Part shown: positions 34,015 to 41,947 of the stretch, in pieces | Layout: the number at the start of each line of letters is the position of its first letter | Numbering within the stretch: position 1 is the stretch's first letter | From: CAYMSO01 sp964393185 | GTDB lineage: Bacteria > Patescibacteriota > Dojkabacteria > J137 | Reading direction: 5' to 3' | Length of the DNA: 64,000 bases | Assembly: GCA_964393185.1 (NCBI GenBank) | Contig: CAYMSO010000002.1 | Location: 1 to 64,000 of the forward strand | Made by a program: the position numbers and the translations under genes | Notes under the pieces: generated by a model | Databases searched by the model: none | The model's input: the letters and a program-made list of their open reading frames with translations, nothing else | What the model was told of the DNA's origin: nothing

Positions 34015-34692
34015 TTGAAACATAGAATCCTAAATTATCTCAAATATGCTTCTAGCTTAATTTTAGCCCTTCCACTATTTTTAAGCATTATACTAATTTA
34101 CAATGCAAACACTAATCAGGCTAAATATGAAGAGGACTACTTTTATAACCTTAACATAGCCGAAAAACTTAACTTTAGTAAATCAGAAACAACTACACAA
34201 AACACAATATTTACTAAAAATGCGAACTTCTATAAACATGAACAATTAATCCTAGATTATATTTATCAAGATTTTGTTAATAATAGACAAGCACTAGTTG
34301 CCAAGGAAAAAGAAGCGATGTTACAAGAACGTATCCAAAAAGTAGAGGCTTTTTTTGCCGAATATGGAGCTGCAATTCAAGGCTATGCCGATATTATAGT
34401 CAGAAAAGCTGACGAATGCGGTGGTGATTACAGATTGTTGGTTGGAATAGCAGGAAAAGAGTCAGGACTTGGGAGAATTCCGTATAAGCTATATAATCCC
34501 TATGGTTATTTAAATGGAGTAGAATATTCAAGCTGGGAGGAATCCTTAAGCATCCTCACATGCGAAATTTCTCGAAAGCACTTAGTACCATGTAATAATG
34601 ATGTATATTGTGTTATAAAAAGATATGGTGGTCCAGATACAAATGTAGAAAACTGGATTCAAAGTGTACAATGGTTTATGAATCAGGTATAA
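34015..34692 (+). CDS. Membrane-anchored lysozyme-like (SLT-type) protein
   Basis: The 225-residue protein starts at TTG (no in-frame ATG gives the membrane helix). Residues about 12-30 form a signal anchor, and a coiled region (about 85-120, EKEAMLQERIQKVEAFFAEY) follows. The C-terminal domain reads YRLLVGIAGKESGLGRIPYK (about 142-161), YNPYGYLNG, then SSWEESLSILTCEI and IKRYGGPDTNVENWI. This is the lysozyme-like fold with the catalytic Glu in GKESGLG. It probably cleaves peptidoglycan outside the membrane. A Cys pair near 182/193 may form a disulfide. Confidence 0.75.
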   Translation: MKHRILNYLKYASSLILALPLFLSIILIYNANTNQAKYEEDYFYNLNIAEKLNFSKSETTTQNTIFTKNANFYKHEQLILDYIYQDFVNNRQALVAKEKEAMLQERIQKVEAFFAEYGAAIQGYADIIVRKADECGGDYRLLVGIAGKESGLGRIPYKLYNPYGYLNGVEYSSWEESLSILTCEISRKHLVPCNNDVYCVIKRYGGPDTNVENWIQSVQWFMNQV

Positions 34693-34743
34693 GTTATGCT
34701 TACAAATATGTGATTCAATTACATAATGTTTAATACTATTTTT

Positions 34744-35145
34744 ATGTCATATAAACTTTTTACAGATGGCGGCAGTAGGGGAAATCCAGGAGCTGCAGCT
34801 TGTGCATATGTTATTTTCGATGCAAACAACAAACTTATAGCTTTTGATTCTAGATTTCTAGGAACTTACACCAATAATTACGCAGAATATCATGGACTGA
34901 TTTTTGGGCTCAAAACAGCTAGCAAAAAAGGAATTAGCGCATTAGAGTGTTATTTAGATAGCGAACTAGTAGTCAAGCAACTTAACGGTGAATATAAAGT
35001 AAAAGATGAAACTATCAAATTATTATTTAATGAGATTCAATCGCTAAATAAAGATTTTGATTCAATAACTTTTACTCATATAAGGCGTGAGCTTAACAAA
35101 CATGCAGACAAGCTTGTGAATATTGTATTAGACGCAAGAGAGTAG
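34744..35145 (+). CDS. Ribonuclease HI family protein
   Basis: The protein degrades RNA in RNA-DNA hybrids with Mg2+. From the chosen ATG it is 133 residues and begins MSYKLFTDGGSRGNPGAAAC, where Asp8 is the first metal ligand. The second Glu lies in NNYAEYHGLIFGL (about 47), the third acid in LECYLDSELVVKQL (about 71) and the last in ELNKHADKLVN (about 123). It belongs to the short RNase HI branch without the basic handle. An ATG 18 bases upstream (34726) is an alternative start. Confidence 0.9.
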   Translation: MSYKLFTDGGSRGNPGAAACAYVIFDANNKLIAFDSRFLGTYTNNYAEYHGLIFGLKTASKKGISALECYLDSELVVKQLNGEYKVKDETIKLLFNEIQSLNKDFDSITFTHIRRELNKHADKLVNIVLDARE

Positions 35146-35150
35146 CAAGA

Positions 35151-35504
35151 CTATTTATCATTTTCGTCCTTAATTTCTTTAAGAACGTAGATAAGCTTTA
35201 AAGCTCTACCTTCTTTTTTAACAGCCTCTTCTGCGTTTTCGATCAAGGAGATTCTAATTAGTTCTTTAAGCAAATCTTGTCTTTCTTTCTGTTCAGAAAT
35301 TTTTTCTTTTAAAGCTTTAAGACTTTCCTCCTCATTCATTTCATCTCTTAATTCCTTTACTTTTTTTGCTAGCTTTTGTACTTCCTCATATTTCGGATGC
35401 TGAACTTGTAGATCTTTCAAATCAGCGCGCAAAGTCTTTAGTGTCTTTTTGATTTGAAAATATTCAGTTACATTATCAACCTCTTGCATAGCAGCATTAC
35501 TCAT
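35151..35504 (-). CDS. Coiled-coil hypothetical protein
   Basis: A 117-residue, highly charged, helical protein from MSNAAMQEVDNV; a Met 12 codons earlier (35540) is possible but adds a hydrophobic stretch. Heptad-like Leu/Val spacing runs from about residue 15 to 90 (LKTLRADLKDLQVQ, VQKLAKKVKELRDEMNEEES). No catalytic motif is visible. It converges with the RNase HI gene with a 5-base gap and is divergent from hpf. Confidence 0.6.
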   Translation of the reverse strand: MSNAAMQEVDNVTEYFQIKKTLKTLRADLKDLQVQHPKYEEVQKLAKKVKELRDEMNEEESLKALKEKISEQKERQDLLKELIRISLIENAEEAVKKEGRALKLIYVLKEIKDENDK

Positions 35505-35713
35505 AAATACAACATTAATAATTAAAGAAACTTTGAACATACTAAACTATAAATCTAGAAGATACAAGGTTCATATGTCGAGACACATGCGTTATATAGT
35601 TATTTGAGGAGAATATCTGCACTAAGTTACGGGCTCCTTTTGTGGTTCGAATTTTATATTTTTATCTTCTATGCTATATTATTACTAACTTTACTTCTTA
35701 AGTTCTTTAACTA

Positions 35714-36058
35714 ATGAGGTATACTTTTACAGCACCAGATATTTCCAAACCCACTTACGATACTCTTGAAGAACATTCCAAAAAGAGATTTAGCAAAATA
35801 GCCAGACTACTACCTAAAGATGAACTCGCAAACTACGAATTACGATTAACAGTTAGACATTCCGGAGATATTTTTGAACTAATGGCAGATTTAGTAGGTA
35901 TTCAGGGTGATGTTGTAAAGACAAAGAATAGAGATATACGCAAAGCTATTGACGAAGCCGCTAGCATGATGAAAAGGAGCTTATCGCGACAAAAGGATAA
36001 GAAAGTTTCGTTTAGAAAACTTAGAGAAGGATTAAAAAATATATTCAACAAAAGATAA
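35714..36058 (+). CDS. hpf: Ribosome hibernation promoting factor (HPF/RaiA family)
   Basis: The 114-residue protein has the short HPF fold: MRYTFTAPDISKPTYDTLEE with the first helix KKRFSKIARLL, strands YELRLTVRHSGDIFELMADL (about 42-61), and the second helix RKAIDEAASMMKRSLSRQKD with basic residues that contact 16S rRNA. Members bind the 30S decoding region and inactivate ribosomes in slow growth. The length suggests the short, non-dimerising form. Confidence 0.85.
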   Translation: MRYTFTAPDISKPTYDTLEEHSKKRFSKIARLLPKDELANYELRLTVRHSGDIFELMADLVGIQGDVVKTKNRDIRKAIDEAASMMKRSLSRQKDKKVSFRKLREGLKNIFNKR

Positions 36059-36243
36059 ATTTGGACTAGTCTTTTTGTGAAGCATAGCTAATTTCGCTCT
36101 GCCCAAAGCTGTAGTATTAAGAACTCTACATAGCTAATTTGAACTTCCATAGTAATACCTCACGACTAACGACTACAAAGACATTTTTAGTTTGATTCCT
36201 GTCAAATTAAATTATATATTAATTTGTAGCCTAAAAGTACTGT

Positions 36244-38112
36244 ATGAAAATCAATACAAATGTAAAATACTCTTTAATGTTTTTTGTGCTAAGCATTGCT
36301 GTATTCATCAGCTATTTCCTAGGTTTTATAGAATTATTGACTAACGACAAACAGGTAGCAGGCACTTCTGCTGTGACTTTTGTTCCCGTGACTACTTCTT
36401 CTTACATAGAAAATCCGGGCATAGGTTGGCAATATATGGAAGGGTCAGATACAAATATAATGCCCGAAACAGTAGCCTATTTCGAAAGATCCGATATTTC
36501 TTGGAAATTAATCCATACTGCAGAAAATACTTATAATTGGAGTCTTATAGATAATAGAATCAATGCTGCAGTGGCTCAGGGGAAACAAGCATCCTTCAGA
36601 GTTTATACCCACAGAGGTGAAGGTTTTGGTGGTCATCAAGTACCACAGTGGGCGGTAGACAAAGGTATATTTTTTACAAATGCTGGCGATCCTAATTACA
36701 CAGGTTGTGTTTATCAGGAAGAATGGGGTAAGTTTGTTAATGCACTTAGAACCAAGTACGATGGAAATCCCAACATAGCATATATAGATATATCTGGATA
36801 TGGAAACTTTAATGAATGGAGCTGGGTTAATCAAACCCAATTTGACGATACATATGTTCCAGCTGCCGAAAAATATTTTGCAGGTACAGGCGCAAAACCT
36901 ACAAGGGCACAGATTACTGGGCTCGATGGTCAAGCAAGAGCTAGATTGGTTGATATATTTGCAGGAGGTACATACAATAATCATAAGTGCAAAAATGCAG
37001 ATGGAACAACAAGTACAGTTACATACAGTTATCCAAGTTTTAATAATACTCAACTAATTATGCCTTATGCAGGCATTAGGCAAAGCATATATTATACCTA
37101 TATAGATAAGCCTCATGTGGGATTTAGACATGACTGCCTTGGAAGAGTTGGTTCCGCTGTTAGCGATCTTACCAAGATAGATACAATTCTTAAAAATCTT
37201 TGGCGAACGCAGCCAGTCGTTTATGAGCTATGTGCTATTGATTGGACTGATTCACAGTTTGTAAATCGTGCAGATCAACTATTGAAATATTCTCATGGTT
37301 CGATGGTTCATGATAATCCTAACGGTTCAGTCGAACCAGCTACTACTATGCAAAACTTAATGAAATATGCTGGATACAGATATGTAATGTCTCAAATAAC
37401 TTATGATTCTCAAACAAATGCAGGTGGTAATATCCAGCTAGCTATGAAATGGCAAAATGTAGGATATGCACCTAATTATCCGAAAATGGGACAAAAATTT
37501 AAACTTTACGCCTATTTAACTAATCAAGCAGATCAGGTTGCAGCCTCATTTCCAATAAATGTAAATATAGCAAACTGGCTGCCTGCAGATCCTTTACCAG
37601 GGATAGCTCCTACATACAATGTGAATCAAACGATTGATGTTCCAAACAATTTACCAGTAGGAACATATAAATTAAAAGTTGGAATACTAGATGAACGAAC
37701 TAACAAAAATATCAAGCTTGCTATACAGGGCAACGATTCTAATAATCGATATTATATAGGTAATGTAAATGTCGGATCCGGGCAAGTGCAGGAAGCTGTA
37801 TGCGGAAATTCAGCTTTGGAGTATGGAGAAATTTGTGATGATGGCAATACAGTCAATGACGATCAATGCTCGTCTGATTGCAAAAATAGTTGTACTTCTC
37901 CAAATACTTGGGACGGTTCGAAATGTAAGAATACAACTGGTGGTAACAACAGTCCTACTTGCGGTAATGGGGTTTTAGAGCAGGGAGAAGCCTGCGACGA
38001 TGGAAACAATCAGAATGGAGACCTATGCTCAGCAGATTGCAAGATTGTATGTAAAACTATTGGCGGTAGAACTAATTGCCTTAACCTTGGAGATAAACAA
38101 GTTACAAAATAA
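36244..38112 (+). CDS. Secreted DUF4874/DUF4832 glycosidase-like protein with two Myxo-type Cys repeats
   Basis: The 622-residue protein has an N-terminal signal anchor (about 8-30). Residues about 50-350 form a TIM-barrel-like DUF4874 region: IENPGIGWQYMEG, FRVYTHRGEGFGGHQVPQW and IAYIDISGYGNFNEWSW, whose Glu could be catalytic. A beta-sandwich DUF4832 region (about 350-510; MKWQNVGYAPNYPKMGQKFK) follows. Residues about 518-610 contain two DUF4215/Myxo cysteine-rich repeats (GEICDDGNTVNDDQCSSDCK and GEACDDGNNQNGDLCSADCK). There is no dockerin. It is the first of three genes that share these modules. The likely role is surface glycan binding or hydrolysis; the substrate is unknown. Confidence 0.8.
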   Translation: MKINTNVKYSLMFFVLSIAVFISYFLGFIELLTNDKQVAGTSAVTFVPVTTSSYIENPGIGWQYMEGSDTNIMPETVAYFERSDISWKLIHTAENTYNWSLIDNRINAAVAQGKQASFRVYTHRGEGFGGHQVPQWAVDKGIFFTNAGDPNYTGCVYQEEWGKFVNALRTKYDGNPNIAYIDISGYGNFNEWSWVNQTQFDDTYVPAAEKYFAGTGAKPTRAQITGLDGQARARLVDIFAGGTYNNHKCKNADGTTSTVTYSYPSFNNTQLIMPYAGIRQSIYYTYIDKPHVGFRHDCLGRVGSAVSDLTKIDTILKNLWRTQPVVYELCAIDWTDSQFVNRADQLLKYSHGSMVHDNPNGSVEPATTMQNLMKYAGYRYVMSQITYDSQTNAGGNIQLAMKWQNVGYAPNYPKMGQKFKLYAYLTNQADQVAASFPINVNIANWLPADPLPGIAPTYNVNQTIDVPNNLPVGTYKLKVGILDERTNKNIKLAIQGNDSNNRYYIGNVNVGSGQVQEAVCGNSALEYGEICDDGNTVNDDQCSSDCKNSCTSPNTWDGSKCKNTTGGNNSPTCGNGVLEQGEACDDGNNQNGDLCSADCKIVCKTIGGRTNCLNLGDKQVTK

Positions 38113-38116
38113 TTAT

Positions 38117-40273
38117 ATGAATAAATTTGTTAAAAAGAATAAAAGATTTTTGTTTATATACTTTTCCACAGCCTTGGTGCTCTTTTCATTCTTTTACAGT
38201 GCTTTAAACAAGCTTGGCAATTATAACAATAGATATGACAAGGAGGGAAGAGTAGCAGGTACTGCAGCAAAAACAGTAAATCCAACCGTCAATACTGCAT
38301 ATTTAACAAATCCAGGTATTGGTTGGCAGCACGCTCCAGGCATAGGAACAGCACTTCTAGAAGAAACTGTCTCGTACCCAAACAGATCGGATATTGGATG
38401 GAAGTTAATACATACAGGAGAAAATACTTTTAATTGGAATTTGCTAGATAGCAAAATAAATGAAGCCAAAGCTGCTGGAAAACAAATCGGTTTTAGAATT
38501 TATTCAATGAGAGGGGAGGATTATGGCGGCCATTATGTACCACAATGGGCTTTAGATAAAGGGGTCAAGCTTAAAAGCGGAGCTCCGGATTATGCAAATT
38601 GTGAATACCAACAATACTGGTCCACTTTTGTAGAAGCTCTTAGACAAAAGTACGACGGCAATCCGGATATAGCTTTTATAGATATTTCTGGCTATGGAAA
38701 CTTTAATGAATGGAGTTGGCAAGATGGCGTAACCGAATGGGACGATACATGGGCTTCTGCATATTCAAAAGGTACTGCAAGTTCTAGTACAATGTCTACT
38801 CTAGATGCCAAAACAAGAAGAAGACTGACCGATATTTTTATTGGAGGTAGTTTTACAGGTCATGATTGTCGAAATTCAAGCGGCCAAAATGTTAAAGTTA
38901 ACTATACTTACACAGGATTTCAAAAAACTCAGTTGATTATGCCTTATGCAGGCATTAGACAAGCTACTCAATATACATATCTAAAAAGAAAGGATGTAGG
39001 TTTTAGACATGACTGCTTAGCCCGAACAACTAGTGCAGACATGAAAGAGAAGGTCGGCAACGAAGTAAGTGGATTATGGAAACAAAGTCCAATCATTTAT
39101 GAATTTTGCGCATACGATGTCAATCTAAGTCGTTCTACACCACTACTTGAATCAACACATGCCTCTCTAGTGCATGATAATTTAGAAGGAAGTAATAGGC
39201 AGAAGACAACAATAGAAAATATGATGAAGTATGTCGGCTACAGATATGTACTCAAGACGGCCACATACGATTCGCAAACAAACCCAGGTGGAACAATTTA
39301 TCTAAGCATGGCATGGCAAAATGTAGGGTACGCACCTAACTATCCAAAAATGGGACAAAAATTTAATCTAAAAGCTTATATTGTCAATTCTAGTAATCAA
39401 GTAGTTGCTACGCTTCCAGTAAGTGCAGATATTACAAAGTGGTTACCTGCAGATCCGATTCCTGGAACAGCACCTACAAACATGGTTAATCAATCTATAA
39501 ATGTGCCTTCAAATATTGCAAACGGTACTTACACCTTAAAAATAGGAATCCTTGACGAAAGGACAAATAAAAATATAAAACTAGCCATAAATGGGGGAGA
39601 TTCTGCAAATATGTACACCCTAGGAGACCTAACTATTAGCGGATCTTCTACGGATCCAATTTGCGGTAATAAAGTTAGAGAAGGAACGGAAGTTTGTGAT
39701 GGAGGACAACGTAGTTGTAACGTTAGTGGTTATGAAGGTTTGCAAACATGCAAAACTGACTGTTCTGGTTACAATGAATGCACCGCGTCACAAAGATGTG
39801 GTGATGGTCAATTACAAGGACCAGAAATCTGCGACGATGGCAATACTGCCAACAATGATCAATGTTCTAATGACTGCAAAAATAAATGTACCTCTCCTAA
39901 AGTCTGGAATGGATCTGCATGTGTCGATAAAGTAGTACAAGTTTGTGGTAATGGAACTATAGAAACTGGTGAAGTTTGTGACGATGGCAATACTGCTAAT
40001 AATGATCAATGTTCAAGTGATTGCAAAAATAAATGTACCTCTCCAAAATATTGGAATGGTACAGCATGTGTGGAAAAATCGCTTGGATGTAAGGCTGACT
40101 ATAACAAAAATGGTACAGTTGATTCAAACGATTTACAAACTTTTGCAAGTAATTATAAAAAGACAGGGATTGATTGTACTTTAGATTTAGCCAATAATGA
40201 TTGTTTATTGAACCTTGTAGACTTTATAGAAATGGCAAGTGTATATCAAGTGACTGGAGCTTGCAATCTATAG
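38117..40273 (+). CDS. DUF4874/DUF4832 glycosidase-like protein with Cys repeats and dockerin-like end
   Basis: From the ATG at 38117, 4 bases after the previous stop, the protein has 718 residues. A signal anchor (about 10-30) leads to the same two-domain core as its neighbour (NPGIGWQHAPG, FRIYSMRGEDYGGHYVPQW, FIDISGYGNFNEWSW). Three cysteine-rich repeats (about 513-655) follow, two with the exact GEVCDDGN/PEICDDGN-NNDQCS pattern and one divergent. The last 62 residues, ADYNKNGTVDSNDLQTFASN and a degenerate second loop, resemble a dockerin with a DxNxNGxxDxxD calcium site. It is a tandem paralogue of the upstream gene; the dockerin may dock to the cohesin-like domain encoded next. Confidence 0.8.
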   Translation: MNKFVKKNKRFLFIYFSTALVLFSFFYSALNKLGNYNNRYDKEGRVAGTAAKTVNPTVNTAYLTNPGIGWQHAPGIGTALLEETVSYPNRSDIGWKLIHTGENTFNWNLLDSKINEAKAAGKQIGFRIYSMRGEDYGGHYVPQWALDKGVKLKSGAPDYANCEYQQYWSTFVEALRQKYDGNPDIAFIDISGYGNFNEWSWQDGVTEWDDTWASAYSKGTASSSTMSTLDAKTRRRLTDIFIGGSFTGHDCRNSSGQNVKVNYTYTGFQKTQLIMPYAGIRQATQYTYLKRKDVGFRHDCLARTTSADMKEKVGNEVSGLWKQSPIIYEFCAYDVNLSRSTPLLESTHASLVHDNLEGSNRQKTTIENMMKYVGYRYVLKTATYDSQTNPGGTIYLSMAWQNVGYAPNYPKMGQKFNLKAYIVNSSNQVVATLPVSADITKWLPADPIPGTAPTNMVNQSINVPSNIANGTYTLKIGILDERTNKNIKLAINGGDSANMYTLGDLTISGSSTDPICGNKVREGTEVCDGGQRSCNVSGYEGLQTCKTDCSGYNECTASQRCGDGQLQGPEICDDGNTANNDQCSNDCKNKCTSPKVWNGSACVDKVVQVCGNGTIETGEVCDDGNTANNDQCSSDCKNKCTSPKYWNGTACVEKSLGCKADYNKNGTVDSNDLQTFASNYKKTGIDCTLDLANNDCLLNLVDFIEMASVYQVTGACNL

Positions 40274-40307
40274 AAAATTAAGTTTTAATGAATGAATAAA
40301 TACTGAT

Positions 40308-41834
40308 ATGAGTAAGATAAAAACTTTATTAACATATGTCTTGTTACTACTATTGGTAGGAGGCTCTATTATAGTAGGTATCTCGCTTACTCGTGATCAG
40401 TCTCCAGATGATTCTAGTGCAGCAGTAAGTGCGCCCCTAAATTTGGAATTAGTATCACCTGCTAGTACTATTGGTATAACAGTTGGGGCAGAAATAAAAA
40501 TAGCAGTGAAATCGACATTACCAACCACCGGCGATACACCAAGTGGTGCAGAAATAATTTTAGATTACGATCCTACTATTTTTCAAGTAAAAACTATAAC
40601 AGAAGGCTCCGGCTCACTAGGTTTAAATAAGAAATCAAACGATACAAATGGATTTTTGACTATAGATGTAGCTAAAATTGGACAAAAGGGTTATAAAGGT
40701 CCTACTGTACTTACAGAAGTTGTCTTAACTGTAAAGAAAATAACCCAAACCACTCAAATCAAGCTTAATCAAAGTAGCACTTTTGGAGTACCAAATTCTC
40801 TAGATTATGCGAATAGTGTAAAAACTTTAAATATACAAATGCAAACTCTAGCTCAAGGAGTTTGCGGAGACGGGCAAATACAAACACCTAATGGTAATGG
40901 TGTAAACGAGGTTTGTGACGACGGAAACACAGTAAATAATGATCAATGTTCTAATGATTGTAAGAACAAATGTACTGCTCCTCAAGTCTGGAACGGTAGT
41001 GCTTGTATTTCTCCAGCTGTATGTGGCAATGGTACAAAAGAAACAGGAGAAGTTTGCGACGATGGCAATACTGCCAACAACGATCAGTGCTCTAATGATT
41101 GTAAAAACTCTTGCCCTTCAGGCCAGAAGTGGACAGGTACGAAATGCGAAACTATTGTTACCGCTGTTTGTGGTAATGGTACTAAAGAGACAGGAGAAAT
41201 ATGTGATGATGGAAACACTACTAATGGAGATAGATGCTCGGCAGACTGTAAAAATTCTTGTCCAGTAGATCAAATATGGAATGGAACGCAATGTACAACA
41301 ACCACACCTCCTCAGGTATGTGGAAATGGTACTCAGGAAAGTGGAGAAGTTTGTGACGACGGAAACACAGTAAATAATGATCAATGTTCTAATGATTGTA
41401 AAAACAAATGTACTGCTCCTCAAGTCTGGAATGGTACATCGTGTGTTAATCCTGTAACAAACCCTGTGTGTGGAAATAATACACAAGAAACTGGTGAAGT
41501 TTGCGACGATGGAAATACTTCTAATAATGATCAATGTTCTAACGACTGCAAAAACAAGTGTACTGCTCCTCAAATCTGGAACGGTACATCGTGTGTTAAT
41601 CCAGCAGGAGATGATACAGTAACTTGTGGACCTTTGGATGTTAATAACAATAATAAATTTGATATTACAGATCTTGCTGCTTTCCTGAAGGTGTACAATA
41701 AAACCTGTAGCGATACAGCACCTTCAAACGGCTGTAAGGGAAAAAATACTAATCCATCTGTAGATAACAAAATTACTGTTATTGATCTTGCTAATGTATT
41801 AAATAGATACAATAAAGATTCGTGCTTATTATAG
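40308..41834 (+). CDS. Cohesin-like / five Cys-repeat / dockerin-like anchored protein (scaffoldin-like)
   Basis: The 508-residue protein has an N-terminal membrane anchor (about 5-28). Residues about 45-180 are a cohesin-like beta sandwich: VGAEIKIAVKSTLPTTGDTP, SGAEIILDYDPTIFQVKTIT and TVLTEVVLTVKKI. Five DUF4215/Myxo repeats (about 184-435; ETGEVCDDGNTANNDQCSND is typical) form a rigid disulfide stalk. From about 440 a dockerin-like end carries DVNNNNKFDITDLAAFLKVY and a second loop DNKITVIDLANVLNRY. Cohesin plus dockerin in one chain, beside a dockerin-bearing glycosidase-like protein, is the logic of a scaffoldin. A strong terminator follows. Confidence 0.78.
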   Translation: MSKIKTLLTYVLLLLLVGGSIIVGISLTRDQSPDDSSAAVSAPLNLELVSPASTIGITVGAEIKIAVKSTLPTTGDTPSGAEIILDYDPTIFQVKTITEGSGSLGLNKKSNDTNGFLTIDVAKIGQKGYKGPTVLTEVVLTVKKITQTTQIKLNQSSTFGVPNSLDYANSVKTLNIQMQTLAQGVCGDGQIQTPNGNGVNEVCDDGNTVNNDQCSNDCKNKCTAPQVWNGSACISPAVCGNGTKETGEVCDDGNTANNDQCSNDCKNSCPSGQKWTGTKCETIVTAVCGNGTKETGEICDDGNTTNGDRCSADCKNSCPVDQIWNGTQCTTTTPPQVCGNGTQESGEVCDDGNTVNNDQCSNDCKNKCTAPQVWNGTSCVNPVTNPVCGNNTQETGEVCDDGNTSNNDQCSNDCKNKCTAPQIWNGTSCVNPAGDDTVTCGPLDVNNNNKFDITDLAAFLKVYNKTCSDTAPSNGCKGKNTNPSVDNKITVIDLANVLNRYNKDSCLL

Positions 41835-41859
41835 TTACTTGATTCAAAATAATGGATAC

Positions 41860-41894
41860 AAAACCTTGAAATAAAATTCAAGGTTTTCTTTTTT
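41860..41894 (+). terminator. Intrinsic terminator of the cohesin-like gene
   Basis: An 11-bp stem AAAACCTTGAA/TTCAAGGTTTT (41860-41870 with 41877-41887) with a 6-base loop is followed by CTTTTTTC. It ends the three-gene surface locus and separates it from the sigma-factor gene. Confidence 0.88.
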
Positions 41895-41932
41895 CTTGTA
41901 ACTTTTTTTAAAAGTTACAAGTCTTATATAAT
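41895..41932 (+). promoter_or_regulatory. 12-bp inverted repeat and -10 box upstream of the sigma-fusion gene
   Basis: CTTGTAACTTTT and AAAAGTTACAAG (41895-41906, 41910-41921) form a perfect inverted repeat with a 3-base loop, and a perfect TATAAT follows at 41927-41932, 15 bases before the ATG. The repeat covers the place of the -35, so it could be an operator or an ECF-type -35 (GTAAC). I did not see the same GTAAC word upstream of the three surface genes. It has no T tract beyond the loop, so it is unlikely to be a terminator. Confidence 0.55.
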
Positions 41933-41947
41933 AGTTATATTAATTTA

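Noticed and set aside
38000..38116. An upstream extension of the second DUF4874 protein
   Set aside because: It overlaps the preceding gene and would place the signal anchor internally; ATG at 38117 gives a proper N-terminus.
39696..41573. Open frames in other frames of the Cys-repeat genes
   Set aside because: They shadow the repeated coding sequence; the chosen frames carry signal anchors, Cys spacing and domain order.
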